Assembly: GCF_020037025.1 (NCBI RefSeq)
Contig: NZ_JAIQLH010000156.1
Location: 1 to 35,851 of the forward strand
DNA length: 35,851 nucleotides
Reading direction: 5' to 3'
DNA from: Streptomyces huiliensis
Lineage (GTDB): Bacteria; Actinomycetota; Actinomycetes; Streptomycetales; Streptomycetaceae
The translations under genes were made by a program, and so were the position numbers. Of this stretch, positions 8,185-15,554 are shown in pieces. Every line of letters begins with the position of its first letter. Within the stretch, counting starts at the first letter, position 1. The notes under the pieces were generated by a model that worked only from the letters and a program-made list of their open reading frames with translations, made no database searches and was not told where the DNA came from.

Positions 8185-8631
8185 ATGCTCGACACGCTCG
8201 AGGTCGTCACCACCGTGATCGTCGGAGTGATGGTGGGGGTGGAGTTCGCCGTCGCCTTCTTCGTCAATCCGATCCTCGACAGGATCCCTGGCGACGGCGG
8301 CCTGCACGGCCGCGCCCACGGGGCCCGGCTGCTCGGCGCCGTGATGCCGTTCTGGTACGTCACCTCGCTCGTCCTCGCCCTGGCCTGGGCCGTCACCGGT
8401 CGGCACCACCACGGCGCCGGCCTCGTCGTCACCGCCGCCGCGCTGCTGATCCTCAGCGTGGTGATGTCGATCGTGCTGCTCGTGCCGATCAACAACCGGG
8501 TCAAGACGTGGATCGCCGACACTCCGCCCGCCGACTGGCAGCGGCAGCTGAACCGCTGGGACCGCTTCCACTACGTCCGCGTCGCCGTCATCGTCGCCGC
8601 CTTCGCCCTGCTGGCCGCCGCCGGCGCCTGA
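8185..8631 (+). CDS. DUF1772 (anthrone oxygenase-like) membrane protein
   Basis: This 148-residue integral membrane protein has four hydrophobic segments (about 7-29, 50-70, 78-100 and 128-147). The pattern of an acidic residue in helix 1, VNPIL after it, PINNRVKTW in the middle and a W-x-R-x-H motif before the last helix (WDRFHYVR) is that of the DUF1772 family. This family includes fungal anthrone oxygenase relatives and many uncharacterised bacterial proteins. An AGGAGGGG ribosome site lies just before the ATG. The divergent TetR gene with its two operators indicates tight ligand-responsive control. A biochemical role is not established for the bacterial members. Confidence 0.82.
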   Translation: MLDTLEVVTTVIVGVMVGVEFAVAFFVNPILDRIPGDGGLHGRAHGARLLGAVMPFWYVTSLVLALAWAVTGRHHHGAGLVVTAAALLILSVVMSIVLLVPINNRVKTWIADTPPADWQRQLNRWDRFHYVRVAVIVAAFALLAAAGA

Positions 8632-8635
8632 GCGG

Positions 8636-8659
8636 GGGCCGCCGCCGAGCCGTCGGCCC
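8636..8659. terminator. Possible terminator hairpin between convergent genes
   Basis: GGGCCG and CGGCCC arms are separated by 12 bases in the 50-bp gap between the convergent DUF1772 and monooxygenase genes. The stem is short and the loop is GC-rich, so this is only a candidate. Confidence 0.3.
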
Positions 8660-8681
8660 GCGGGTGCTCACGCGCCGGCGG

Positions 8682-9800
8682 TCAGGACGGCTGGACCCGG
8701 TCGAAGAGGGCGAGGGCTTCGGCGGGGTCCGGGCTCACGAGGCGTTCCAGGCCGGCCGTCGTGATCTGCGCCCACTTGCCGGCCCGTGCCCACATCCGTT
8801 CCTCGAAGGCGCGGACGGCCTCGTCCGGATCTCCGGAGCCGGTGGCGAGGGACTCGGCGAGTTCGGCCCCTTCCAGCATCGCGAGGTTCGCGCCCGCTCC
8901 CAAGGGGGGCATCAGGTGGGCGGCGTCCCCCAGGAGCGTCACCCCGGGGACGTGGGTCCAGGTGTGGGACACGGGCAGGGTGTGGAAGGGGCGGTGGACG
9001 AAGGCGGTGCCGCGCCGGAGGAGGTCGAGGACGGGAGCGGCCCAGCCGTCGAACAGCGTCAGCAGGCTCGAGCGGAGGGCTTCGTCGTCGGCCGGGTCCG
9101 GGCTCCCGTGCCAGTCCAGCGGCGCGCGGAACTTGGCGTACACCTTGACGTGGCCGCCGCTGTTGCGCTGGGCGACGAGAGAGCGGTTCGCGCCGTACAC
9201 GGCCACGGAACCGTCGCCGATCAGCCGGGCGAGGTCGGGGTGGCGGATGTCGACGTCGTCGAGGGAGGTCTCGACCGAGGTGACGCCGGTGTAGTGCGGC
9301 GTCACCGGCGAGACCGCCGGGCGGGTCCGGGACCAGGCGCCGTCCGCGCCGATCACGAGGTCGAACGTTTCCCGTCGCCCGTCGGCGAAATGGACCACCG
9401 CGCCGTCCCGGGGCCCCGGCGCCACCCGCGTCACGTTCCGGCCCCACCGGACGTCGAGCGGGCCGAGCAGCAGGTCGCGGAGGTGCCCGCGGTCGATCTC
9501 GGGGTTGGCCCGGTCGTCCGGACCGGGTCGCCAGTCGCGCAGGACCGTCCCGTCCGTGTCCAGGATGCGCATGGCCTGCCCCTCGGGGCGGGACAGCGCC
9601 CGGAACTCCGCCAGCAGCCCCGCCTTCTCCAGCGCGAGTTGGCCCAGCCCTTCCTGGAGGTCCAGCGTGCCGCCCGGGGGGCGGGCACCGGGCGCGGGAT
9701 CGCGTTCGAGGACGGTGACGGGGTGGCCGTGGTGGTGCAGGACACGGGCGAAGGTCAGGCCGGCGGGGCCGCCGCCGACTACTGCGATGCGATGCCTCAT
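8682..9800 (-). CDS. TetX-like FAD-dependent monooxygenase
   Basis: This is a 372-residue class A flavoprotein monooxygenase. It has the N-terminal dinucleotide fold GGGPAG (9-14) with Glu32 at the ribose position, the TetX-like phrase GGTLDL at 43-48, NPEIDR at 99-104, and the FAD-binding GDAAHLMPP at 291-299. These phrases and the length resemble the tetracycline-inactivating enzyme TetX more than generic aromatic hydroxylases. It would use NAD(P)H and oxygen to hydroxylate a polycyclic or aromatic substrate in the cytoplasm. The divergent TetR-type regulator at 9854 strengthens the parallel. No Shine-Dalgarno site is visible, and the promoter overlaps the intergenic dyad, so the mRNA may be leaderless. 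Activity on tetracyclines is not shown by the sequence. Confidence 0.85.
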   Translation of the reverse strand: MRHRIAVVGGGPAGLTFARVLHHHGHPVTVLERDPAPGARPPGGTLDLQEGLGQLALEKAGLLAEFRALSRPEGQAMRILDTDGTVLRDWRPGPDDRANPEIDRGHLRDLLLGPLDVRWGRNVTRVAPGPRDGAVVHFADGRRETFDLVIGADGAWSRTRPAVSPVTPHYTGVTSVETSLDDVDIRHPDLARLIGDGSVAVYGANRSLVAQRNSGGHVKVYAKFRAPLDWHGSPDPADDEALRSSLLTLFDGWAAPVLDLLRRGTAFVHRPFHTLPVSHTWTHVPGVTLLGDAAHLMPPLGAGANLAMLEGAELAESLATGSGDPDEAVRAFEERMWARAGKWAQITTAGLERLVSPDPAEALALFDRVQPS

Positions 9801-9802
9801 GT

Positions 9803-9835
9803 CGATACACTGTATTGATCCATGACGGTGTATCG
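9803..9835. promoter_or_regulatory. Candidate TetR operator between monooxygenase and regulator
   Basis: CGATACAC at 9803-9810 and GTGTATCG at 9828-9835 form a perfect inverted repeat with 8-bp arms and 17 bp between. The left arm also belongs to an ATACA-C-TGTAT mini-palindrome at 9805-9815. The whole element fills most of the 53-bp gap between the divergent start codons, where both promoters must lie. Confidence 0.6.
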
Positions 9836-9853
9836 CAACGGTACGGTGTGGTC

Positions 9854-10540
9854 ATGACTGTGTGGGACCGGCCGGAGCCGCCGGCTCGCCCCGTGCCGCT
9901 CGACCGGGAGCGGATCGTCGCCGCCGCCATCGCGCTGGCCGACGAGGGCGGGCTCGAGGCGGTGTCGTTGCGCAAGGTCGCCGCCCGGCTGAACGCCGGG
10001 CCGATGCGGCTGTACGGATACATCTCCACCAAGGAGGAGCTGTTCGACCTCATGGTGGACGCGGTCCAGGCCGAGATCCTCCCCGAGGAGCGGCCCGGTG
10101 ACTGGCGGGAGGCCCTGCGCGACCTCGCCCACCGCACCAGGCGGACCGTCCTCCGCCACGAATGGCTGGCCGACCTCCTCGGCGGCCGCCCGAGCCTGGG
10201 CCCGAACGGCCTCGCCGTGACCGAGGCCACGCTGGCCGCCCTCGACGGCCTCGCCGACGTCGACACCGCCCTGCGCGCCGTGGAAATGGTCAGCGCCTAT
10301 TCCACCGGCGCGATCAGGCGCGAGATCGCCAACCTGCGGGCCGGGCGCGCCACGGGCCTGTCCGAGCGCGACCGGCAGCGCGCCGCCGGCCCGCATGTGA
10401 CGAGGATGCTGGCCACGGGCCGCTACCCGGCGCTGGGCAGGGTGGTGCACGACGCCACGCACGTGGACGCCGAGGAGTCCTTCGCGACCGGCCTGGACTG
10501 GGTACTCGACGCCGTGGCCGCCAGACTCCACCGGACCTGA
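9854..10540 (+). CDS. TetR regulator with tetracycline-repressor-like C-terminal domain
   Basis: This is a 228-residue TetR-family repressor. The HTH is at about 17-62 (DRERIVAAAIALADEGG, then VSLRKVAARL and RLYGYISTKEEL). The C-terminal half (WREALRDLAHRTRRTVLRHE, then PNGLAVTEATLAALDGL) resembles the TetR_C domain of classical TetR-like proteins. ATG 9854 was chosen because the HTH then begins at the usual distance; the ATG at 9815-9823 would lie inside the intergenic dyad. No ribosome site is evident, so leaderless translation is possible. It should repress the TetX-like gene and itself. Confidence 0.9.
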   Translation: MTVWDRPEPPARPVPLDRERIVAAAIALADEGGLEAVSLRKVAARLNAGPMRLYGYISTKEELFDLMVDAVQAEILPEERPGDWREALRDLAHRTRRTVLRHEWLADLLGGRPSLGPNGLAVTEATLAALDGLADVDTALRAVEMVSAYSTGAIRREIANLRAGRATGLSERDRQRAAGPHVTRMLATGRYPALGRVVHDATHVDAEESFATGLDWVLDAVAARLHRT

Positions 10541-10592
10541 CCGTTCTCTTGGCCGGGAAGAGCGCTGCCGGCGGGCGGCGCGGCGGACGGGC

Positions 10593-11246
10593 CTACGCGA
10601 TCAGGTCAGCGACGAACTTCCTGAGGCGGCCGCGCAGGACCGGAGTGACCCCGTGGATCAGCTGGGAGCCGTAGGCGACCGCCACCCCCGCCGGAGCGGA
10701 CGTCGTCCAGCGGGTCGTGGGGGTCCGGGACAGCCAGCTCGGCTCCACCGCGTGACCGCGGCCGGCCGGCTGGTGGGGCAGGCAGCGGGTGAGGGGAGTG
10801 CCCGGGGCGAAGCCCTCGTCCTCGCCGGCGACCGCGCCCGTCCACGGAACGCCGCTGGACGTCGTCTCCACGTAGAACAGGCCGCCCTCGTCCGCGTCGA
10901 CGACCGAGACCCCGATCCGGCCGATCCGGCGCGGGGCGGTGCCGGGGGAGGGGATGCCGTCGAGGTGCGTGGGGACCGCGTCGCCCGGCCAGAGCTCCGT
11001 ATAGCCCCACGGGCCGGAGCCGCGCACCGACGGCAGCGCGCGCCGGATCGCCGGCAGGGCCCGCTCCGTCGCCCGGCGCAGGATCTCCTCCGCCCCGGAC
11101 GGCGCGGGCACGACCTCCGCCTGCCGCTCCGGGCGCCGGGACGCGACCGGATCGGCGTCCACGAACTTGGCCAGCCGTGCCCGCTCCTCCGCGTCGACGA
11201 AGTCCTCGATCGTCTGGAGCACCAGGGTCTCACTGATGTGGATCAC
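10593..11246 (-). CDS. 2OG-Fe(II) oxygenase-like protein
   Basis: This 217-residue protein has the signature of a non-haem iron, 2-oxoglutarate dioxygenase. The signature is H94-x-D96 in THLDG, the distal His198 in SQLIHGV, and arginines at 205-209 (RGRLRK) at the place that binds the 2OG carboxylate. The H-to-H spacing of about 100 residues fits the jelly-roll fold. Hydroxylation of a peptide or small molecule is the probable activity; the substrate is unknown. The GTG at 11246 was chosen because GAGGAGG lies five bases upstream; ATG 11267 would place that site inside the coding region. It stands alone, divergent from the EamA-like gene and convergent with the TetR gene. Confidence 0.65.
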   Translation of the reverse strand: MIHISETLVLQTIEDFVDAEERARLAKFVDADPVASRRPERQAEVVPAPSGAEEILRRATERALPAIRRALPSVRGSGPWGYTELWPGDAVPTHLDGIPSPGTAPRRIGRIGVSVVDADEGGLFYVETTSSGVPWTGAVAGEDEGFAPGTPLTRCLPHQPAGRGHAVEPSWLSRTPTTRWTTSAPAGVAVAYGSQLIHGVTPVLRGRLRKFVADLIA

Positions 11247-11470
11247 ATCGTCCTCCTCGGCAGGCATCCGCCGGGCCGGCGCGCCCGGCACCCGCCACCC
11301 TCCGCGCGCCGCCGCCCCGGGCACAAGCGCACAACCGGTCGTCATGCGGCGGGCGGAGGGGCGGCTGATCGTGTGACGGGTGGGCTGCGGGCGGTGCCGT
11401 GGGGCCGGTGGGAGGGAGCGCTCTGCCACCGTGGGGCCGGCGACCGTCCGCCGGACCGGAGGGGTGACCC

Positions 11471-12331
11471 GTGGCAGACGCCCTCACGGTGCTGTTCGCC
11501 GTACTGGCCGCCGTCAGCAACGCCACCGCCGTGGTGCTCCAGCGGACGGCGGCGCGCACCGTACCAAAGGCCGACGCCTTCAGTCTCCGGCTGGTCCGCG
11601 ACCTGCTGCGGCACCCCGTGTGGTTCGCCGGGATCGCCGCCGTCCTCTGCGCCGCCGTCTTCCAGGCGCTCGCGCTCTCCCTCGGCTCCCTCTCGCTGGT
11701 ACAGCCGATCTTCGTCAGCGAACTCCCGTTCGCGCTGCTCATCGCCGGCACCGTCTTCCGCCGCCGGCTGCCGACGTACGGCTGGGCGGCGATCCTGCTG
11801 GTCGCCGCCGGGCTGGGGCTGGCCCTGGCCGCCGCCGCGCCCGGCGGGGAGCACGTCCGCGTCGGCTTGGCGCGCTGGCTGGCCGCGCTCGCCGCCTCGG
11901 CGGCCGCGATGGCGGTCTGCGTGGCGGCCGCCCTGCCGCGTCCCCGGGGCAAGGCCCGGGCCGCCCTCTTCGGCGCGGCCGCGGCCGTCGGCTACGCCCT
12001 GACCGCCGCGCTGATGAAGGACGCCGCCGTCACCTTCGCCCGGCAGGGCGCCGGCGCCTTCCTCACCTGCTGGCAGACGTACGCCTTCGCCGCCGCCGGG
12101 GCGGCCTCCCTGTTCCTGCTCTCCAACGCCATGGAGTCCGGGCCGCTGCTCGCCTCCCAGCCCGCACTCACCCTGGGGGACGCGCTCGTCAGCCTGACGC
12201 TGGGGCTCCTGGTGTACGAGGAGCACGTGCGCACCGGGTGGTGGCTGGTGCCCGAGGCCGTCGGGGCGCTGATGATCGTCGCCGGGGCGCTGGTCCTGCC
12301 CCGGGTGGAGGCGGAGGCGCTGCCGGACTGA
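11471..12331 (+). CDS. EamA/DMT-like multi-helix membrane protein
   Basis: This is a 286-residue membrane protein with about nine to ten hydrophobic helices spread over the full length, in the style of drug/metabolite transporters. Typical DMT features are the helix 1 region AVSNATAVVLQRTAAR, the SLVQPIFVSELPFALLIAG segment, and the closing VPEAVGALMIVAGALVLPR helix. Many Streptomyces proteins of this type are annotated only as DMT family or integral membrane proteins. The GTG at 11471 is preceded by GGAGGGG. No regulator is adjacent. A transport role is likely but the substrate is unknown. Confidence 0.8.
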   Translation: MADALTVLFAVLAAVSNATAVVLQRTAARTVPKADAFSLRLVRDLLRHPVWFAGIAAVLCAAVFQALALSLGSLSLVQPIFVSELPFALLIAGTVFRRRLPTYGWAAILLVAAGLGLALAAAAPGGEHVRVGLARWLAALAASAAAMAVCVAAALPRPRGKARAALFGAAAAVGYALTAALMKDAAVTFARQGAGAFLTCWQTYAFAAAGAASLFLLSNAMESGPLLASQPALTLGDALVSLTLGLLVYEEHVRTGWWLVPEAVGALMIVAGALVLPRVEAEALPD

Positions 12332-12380
12332 ACCGGCCCGTCCGCCCCCGGTTCGTTCGTCCCCACCGCCCCGCCGGGCG

Positions 12381-14483
12381 CTACCGCTTCACCGCCCGCA
12401 GTACCACGAACTTCGGATCGCTCGCCACGACGTCGCAGTTGCCGAAGATCCGGCGCAGCTTGACGTGGTACCCGAGGTGCCGGTTGCCCACGACCCACAG
12501 TTCGCCGCCCGGGCGCAGGGAGCGGCGGGCGCCGGTGAACATGCGCCAGGCCGTGGTGTCGGTCGTCGCCTGGTGCGAGTGGAACGGCGGGTTGTTCAGC
12601 ACCAGGTCGACCGAGCCCGGGGCCACCGCCGACAGGGCGTCGCCCACGACGAACTCGGCCGCCCGCGCGGCCCCGGCGTTCGCCCGGAAGGTGGCCCGGG
12701 CCGAGGCGACGGCCTGGTGGGACTCGTCCGTGAACAGCACCACGGCGTCCGGGTCGGCCAGGGCGGCGGCCGTGCCCAGCACGCCGTTGCCGCAGCCGAG
12801 GTCCACGACGCGGCCGCCGCCGCGCCGCCGCGGGAGGTGGTTGAGGAAGAAGCGGGTGCCGATGTCGAGGCGGTCCGCGCAGAAGACGCCCGCGTGGTTG
12901 ACCGTCGTCAGTCCGGCGGCCGGCCCGGCGTCCGGGCCCAGGGTGTGCTCGATCGGCCAGGGGCTGGGGCCGGGGCGCCGGACGAGCTCCGGGTCCGGCG
13001 TGCAGAAGATCAGCCGGGCCTTCTTGAGCGCCAGCGACGTCCGCGTCGGGCCGAGCACGTCCTCGAACAGCTTCAGTGTCGAGGTGTGGATCTCGGTGAC
13101 CTTGCCCGTGCCGACGACCGTCGTCCCCGCGTGCACGGCGGGCGCCAGCCGGCGCAGCTGGTCCTCCAGCAGCGCCAGGCTCTTGGGCACCCGGACCAGC
13201 AGGACGTCGATCCGCTCCGGCGGGGTGTCCCGCGTGGACAGCAGCCGTACCGAGTCCGCCGGGACGCTGTTGCGTGCCAGGTTCGCCCGGGTCGCCTGCT
13301 GGGTCAGGAAGGAGTCCGTGATCTGCGTGGGGCGGTGCGGGGCGAGCGCGGTGACCAGCGCGCCCCAGCGGTCGCCGACGACGACCACGTCGCCCGACAG
13401 GTCGACCGGGCCGTCGTCCCCGTGCGCGAGGTGCCGCAGCAGGTACTCGTCGGCGGCGTCCCAGGCGAACAGCCGGTCGCGGGGGTCCTCAGGAAAGCGG
13501 GCGAGGTCGAACGCGCCCCATGACGTGGAAAAACGCTTCATCGTGCCGCTCAGGCTAGCGGAGCGGCCCCCGCCGCCCCCAATCAGCGCGGCCCCGCCGC
13601 CTGGGGGTCTGTCGCTTGTGGTCCTGCCGCTTGTGGTCCCGCTCCCGGTCCCGTCGTCCGTGACGGCCTCGGGCCCGCGCAGCAGGGACCGCAGCCGTCC
13701 CGGCGGCAGCCCGGCCGCCTCGCGGACCACGTGCGTCATGTGCGCCTGGTCGGTGAAGCCCAGTTCGTCGGCCAGCAGCCGCAGGTCCGTCTCGCCCTCG
13801 CTCAGCCGGTCCAGCACCTGCGCGACCCGCAGCCGGTTGCGGTACCGGGTGAGCGTGACGCCCGTCGTGGCGGCGAAGACGCGGCTCAGGTGGTGCGGCG
13901 AACAGCTCACCGTGCGGCTCAGCTCCTCCAGCCCGAGCGTGGGGTCGGCGGAGAGCGCGCCGCGCGTCTCGTCGACGAGCCGCCGCCGGGCGGCGGCCGT
14001 GGCCGGGCGGCCGGCCGCCACCCGCTCCGGAGCGATCTGCTCGAAGACCGAGCAGGCCAGGGTGAGGGTGCGCTCGGTCAGCTCGAACGCGTCGCTGTCC
14101 GCGGACACCGCCCGGGCCAGCAACAGCCGGTGCTGGAGGCCCAGCCGCGGTGACACCGGAGTCACCCAGCCCGGCACGGTGGGCTCGCCGCCCAGCAGGG
14201 CGGCCACGCTCGGCTCGGAGAGGACGATCTGGGTGTAGACGTCGCCGCCGCACGGGTGCGCGAACTGCTGCTCGCTCCCCAGCCGCTCCACGAACACACT
14301 GGCCGCGTCGAGGAGTTGCTCCTTCCCGTCGACCCGGCCGCGCGCCATCCCCCGGTGCGGCAGGATCAGCCCGAAGACCGTCGCGGGCCGGAGCTGCGTC
14401 CAGCCGTGGGGCGGATCGCCGCAGTTCACCACGGCCAGGTGGGCGTCGTCGGTGTGCAGATGACTGCGCCGCTTCACTGCCAC
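12381..14483 (-). CDS. AraC regulator fused in frame to RlmG/RsmC-type rRNA methyltransferase
   Basis: One uninterrupted 700-codon frame joins two normally separate proteins. Residues 1-275 are an AraC-type regulator: a cupin-like N-terminal domain, then two HTHs at about 180-268 (LEELSRTVSCSPHHLSRVFA; LRLLADELGFTDQAHMTHVV). Residues 315-700 match a complete 23S/16S rRNA guanine-N2 methyltransferase of the RlmG/RsmC class: a degenerate N-terminal half, the SAM motif VVDLGCGNGVLG at 559-570, and the catalytic NPPF at 631-634. The linker (about 276-314) is rich in Gly, Thr and Ser and contains a short in-frame direct repeat. An internal ATG at 13541 (MKRFSTSWG) gives a normal 386-residue methyltransferase, with only a weak ribosome site. 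Either the fusion is real, or two genes overlap or were joined by loss of a stop. The GTG at 14483 appears leaderless. Confidence 0.65.
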   Translation of the reverse strand: MAVKRRSHLHTDDAHLAVVNCGDPPHGWTQLRPATVFGLILPHRGMARGRVDGKEQLLDAASVFVERLGSEQQFAHPCGGDVYTQIVLSEPSVAALLGGEPTVPGWVTPVSPRLGLQHRLLLARAVSADSDAFELTERTLTLACSVFEQIAPERVAAGRPATAAARRRLVDETRGALSADPTLGLEELSRTVSCSPHHLSRVFAATTGVTLTRYRNRLRVAQVLDRLSEGETDLRLLADELGFTDQAHMTHVVREAAGLPPGRLRSLLRGPEAVTDDGTGSGTTSGRTTSDRPPGGGAALIGGGGGRSASLSGTMKRFSTSWGAFDLARFPEDPRDRLFAWDAADEYLLRHLAHGDDGPVDLSGDVVVVGDRWGALVTALAPHRPTQITDSFLTQQATRANLARNSVPADSVRLLSTRDTPPERIDVLLVRVPKSLALLEDQLRRLAPAVHAGTTVVGTGKVTEIHTSTLKLFEDVLGPTRTSLALKKARLIFCTPDPELVRRPGPSPWPIEHTLGPDAGPAAGLTTVNHAGVFCADRLDIGTRFFLNHLPRRRGGGRVVDLGCGNGVLGTAAALADPDAVVLFTDESHQAVASARATFRANAGAARAAEFVVGDALSAVAPGSVDLVLNNPPFHSHQATTDTTAWRMFTGARRSLRPGGELWVVGNRHLGYHVKLRRIFGNCDVVASDPKFVVLRAVKR
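13613..13638. repeat. In-frame direct repeat in the AraC-methyltransferase linker
   Basis: CGCTTGTGGTC occurs twice with a 15-bp period (13613-13623 and 13628-13638). It encodes a repeated Thr-Thr-Ser motif in the linker. A 15-bp period keeps the frame, so it could have arisen by slippage without breaking the fused gene. Confidence 0.6.
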
Positions 14484-14489
14484 GCGCGC

Positions 14490-14520
14490 ACTGTACGCGG
14501 GGCCCGCGCCGCCGGGTCAA
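14490..14520 (-). promoter_or_regulatory. Promoter for the AraC-methyltransferase gene
   Basis: On the minus strand TTGACC (complement of 14515-14520) is followed 19 bases later by TACAGT (complement of 14490-14495). The predicted start of transcription coincides with the GTG at 14483, which fits a leaderless mRNA and explains the missing ribosome site. Confidence 0.45.
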
Positions 14521-14820
14521 GAGGTTGTGCCACTACGCAATCGGGGAAGGTCAAGGGTTTCGGCCACGGCGGATCCGACCGCGCAAAGAAATACAAGCGC
14601 GAGGGCGCCCGACAGGTCCAGGATGAACCCTGGGCGCCCGGCACGGGGGTGCGGGCGCCACCGGGAGGAACGGCCCGGCCGGGGGGACTCCGTGTGCTCC
14701 CTGGCCGGCCCGGTGGACGGGAGCGCCCGCGGCTCTCCTCCCGTTCCGGGTTGCGGGGGGGCGGGGGAAAGGAGTTCGGCGCCGTCGCCCGGGCCGCTGA
14801 GGCGCGTTGCGTCACGCGCG
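14521..14820. other. Intergenic region between kptA and the AraC fusion gene
   Basis: I find no gene here. About 180 bp beyond the kptA stop is a symmetric element: two copies of the self-complementary GGGCGCCC (14603-14610 and 14632-14639) flank CCAGG-ATGAAC-CCTGG (14618-14633). It could fold as a terminator of the kptA transcript. The remainder is GC-rich sequence without codon-like periodicity. Confidence 0.4.
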
Positions 14821-15393
14821 TCAGGCGGGTGTGGCCGCGCCGCCCCCGTCGCCGGAGCGGAAGCGCAGATAGCGGGCGGGGACCGCGTCCGTCAGCCACA
14901 CCCCGTTCTCCGTGACGTGGAAGACGTGCCCCGCGGCCCGCATGGCGCCGGAGTCGACGGCGAGGACGACGGGCCTGCCGCGCCGGGCGCCCACCCGGGC
15001 AGCGGTCTCGCGGTCCGGGGACAAGTGCACGTGATGACGGTTCATCGGGCGCAGGCCCTCGGCGCGGATCGCGGGAAGGAAGCGGGCCACGGTGCCGTGG
15101 TACAGGTACGGCGGCGGCTCGGCGGGCGGCAGGGCGAGGTCGACCGGCACCGAATGCCCCTGCCGGGCCCGGATCCGCTCCCCGTCCACGGCGAACCGCC
15201 GCTTCTCGTTGGCCTCCACCACGTGGTCCAACTCCGCGCGCGTGAAAGGGAAGCCGTGGGCGGCGGCAGCGGCGAGGAGCTCGTCGATCCGCACCCAGCC
15301 CGCCTCGTCGAGCCGGATGCCGATGCGCTCGGGCTCGTGGCGGAGGTGTTTCGAGAGGTATTTGGAGACCCGTACCGTTCTGCCGTTGTCCAT
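14821..15393 (-). CDS. kptA: RNA 2'-phosphotransferase KptA/Tpt1
   Basis: This 190-residue enzyme belongs to the Tpt1/KptA family, which removes an internal RNA 2'-phosphate using NAD+, releasing nicotinamide and ADP-ribose 1'',2''-cyclic phosphate. Visible family motifs are SKYLSKHLRH (10-19), EKRRF (63-67), IRARQGHS (74-81), YHGT (98-101) and NRHHVHLS (118-125), including the conserved Arg/His residues of the active site. ATG 15393 gives the family N terminus; an upstream ATG would run into the repeat region. The bacterial substrate is uncertain because bacteria lack the eukaryotic splicing pathway. It lies 161 bp downstream of an MFS gene, with a 22-bp tandem repeat between. Confidence 0.93.
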   Translation of the reverse strand: MDNGRTVRVSKYLSKHLRHEPERIGIRLDEAGWVRIDELLAAAAAHGFPFTRAELDHVVEANEKRRFAVDGERIRARQGHSVPVDLALPPAEPPPYLYHGTVARFLPAIRAEGLRPMNRHHVHLSPDRETAARVGARRGRPVVLAVDSGAMRAAGHVFHVTENGVWLTDAVPARYLRFRSGDGGGAATPA

Positions 15394-15440
15394 GCCGCCA
15401 GTCTGCTCGCCGGTGCCGGTGCGGTCACCCCGATTTCCGA

Positions 15441-15544
15441 TCACCGGGCCGTCCGGTTCCGGTCACCGGGCCGTCCGGTTCCGGTCACCGGGCCGTCCGG
15501 TTCCGGTCACCGGGCCGTCCGGTTCCGGTCACCGGGCCGTCCGG
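15441..15544. repeat. 22-bp tandem repeat, 4.7 copies, upstream of kptA
   Basis: Four perfect 22-bp units begin at 15441, 15463, 15485 and 15507, each reading TCACCGGGCCGTCCGGTTCC plus GG. A partial fifth copy of 16 bp starts at 15529, and a decayed half copy may lie at 15425-15440. Each unit junction creates CCGGT-C-ACCGG, an 11-bp inverted repeat. Perfect identity between units implies recent expansion or contraction. It lies between the MFS stop and the kptA start, 48 bp upstream of the kptA ATG. Confidence 0.95.
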
Positions 15545-15554
15545 GGCCGCGCCG

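Noticed and set aside
13555..14520. Open frame of 321 codons on the minus strand over the AraC part
   Set aside because: It is out of frame with the AraC domain and has no HTH or other motif. I considered it as a sign of a frameshift, but the AraC frame is intact.
14521..14820. Possible structured ncRNA or tRNA
   Set aside because: The symmetric GGGCGCCC element is explained as a terminator-like hairpin. No cloverleaf or known RNA core can be drawn.
15441..15544. CRISPR array
   Set aside because: The 22-bp units are contiguous with no spacers and there are no cas genes.
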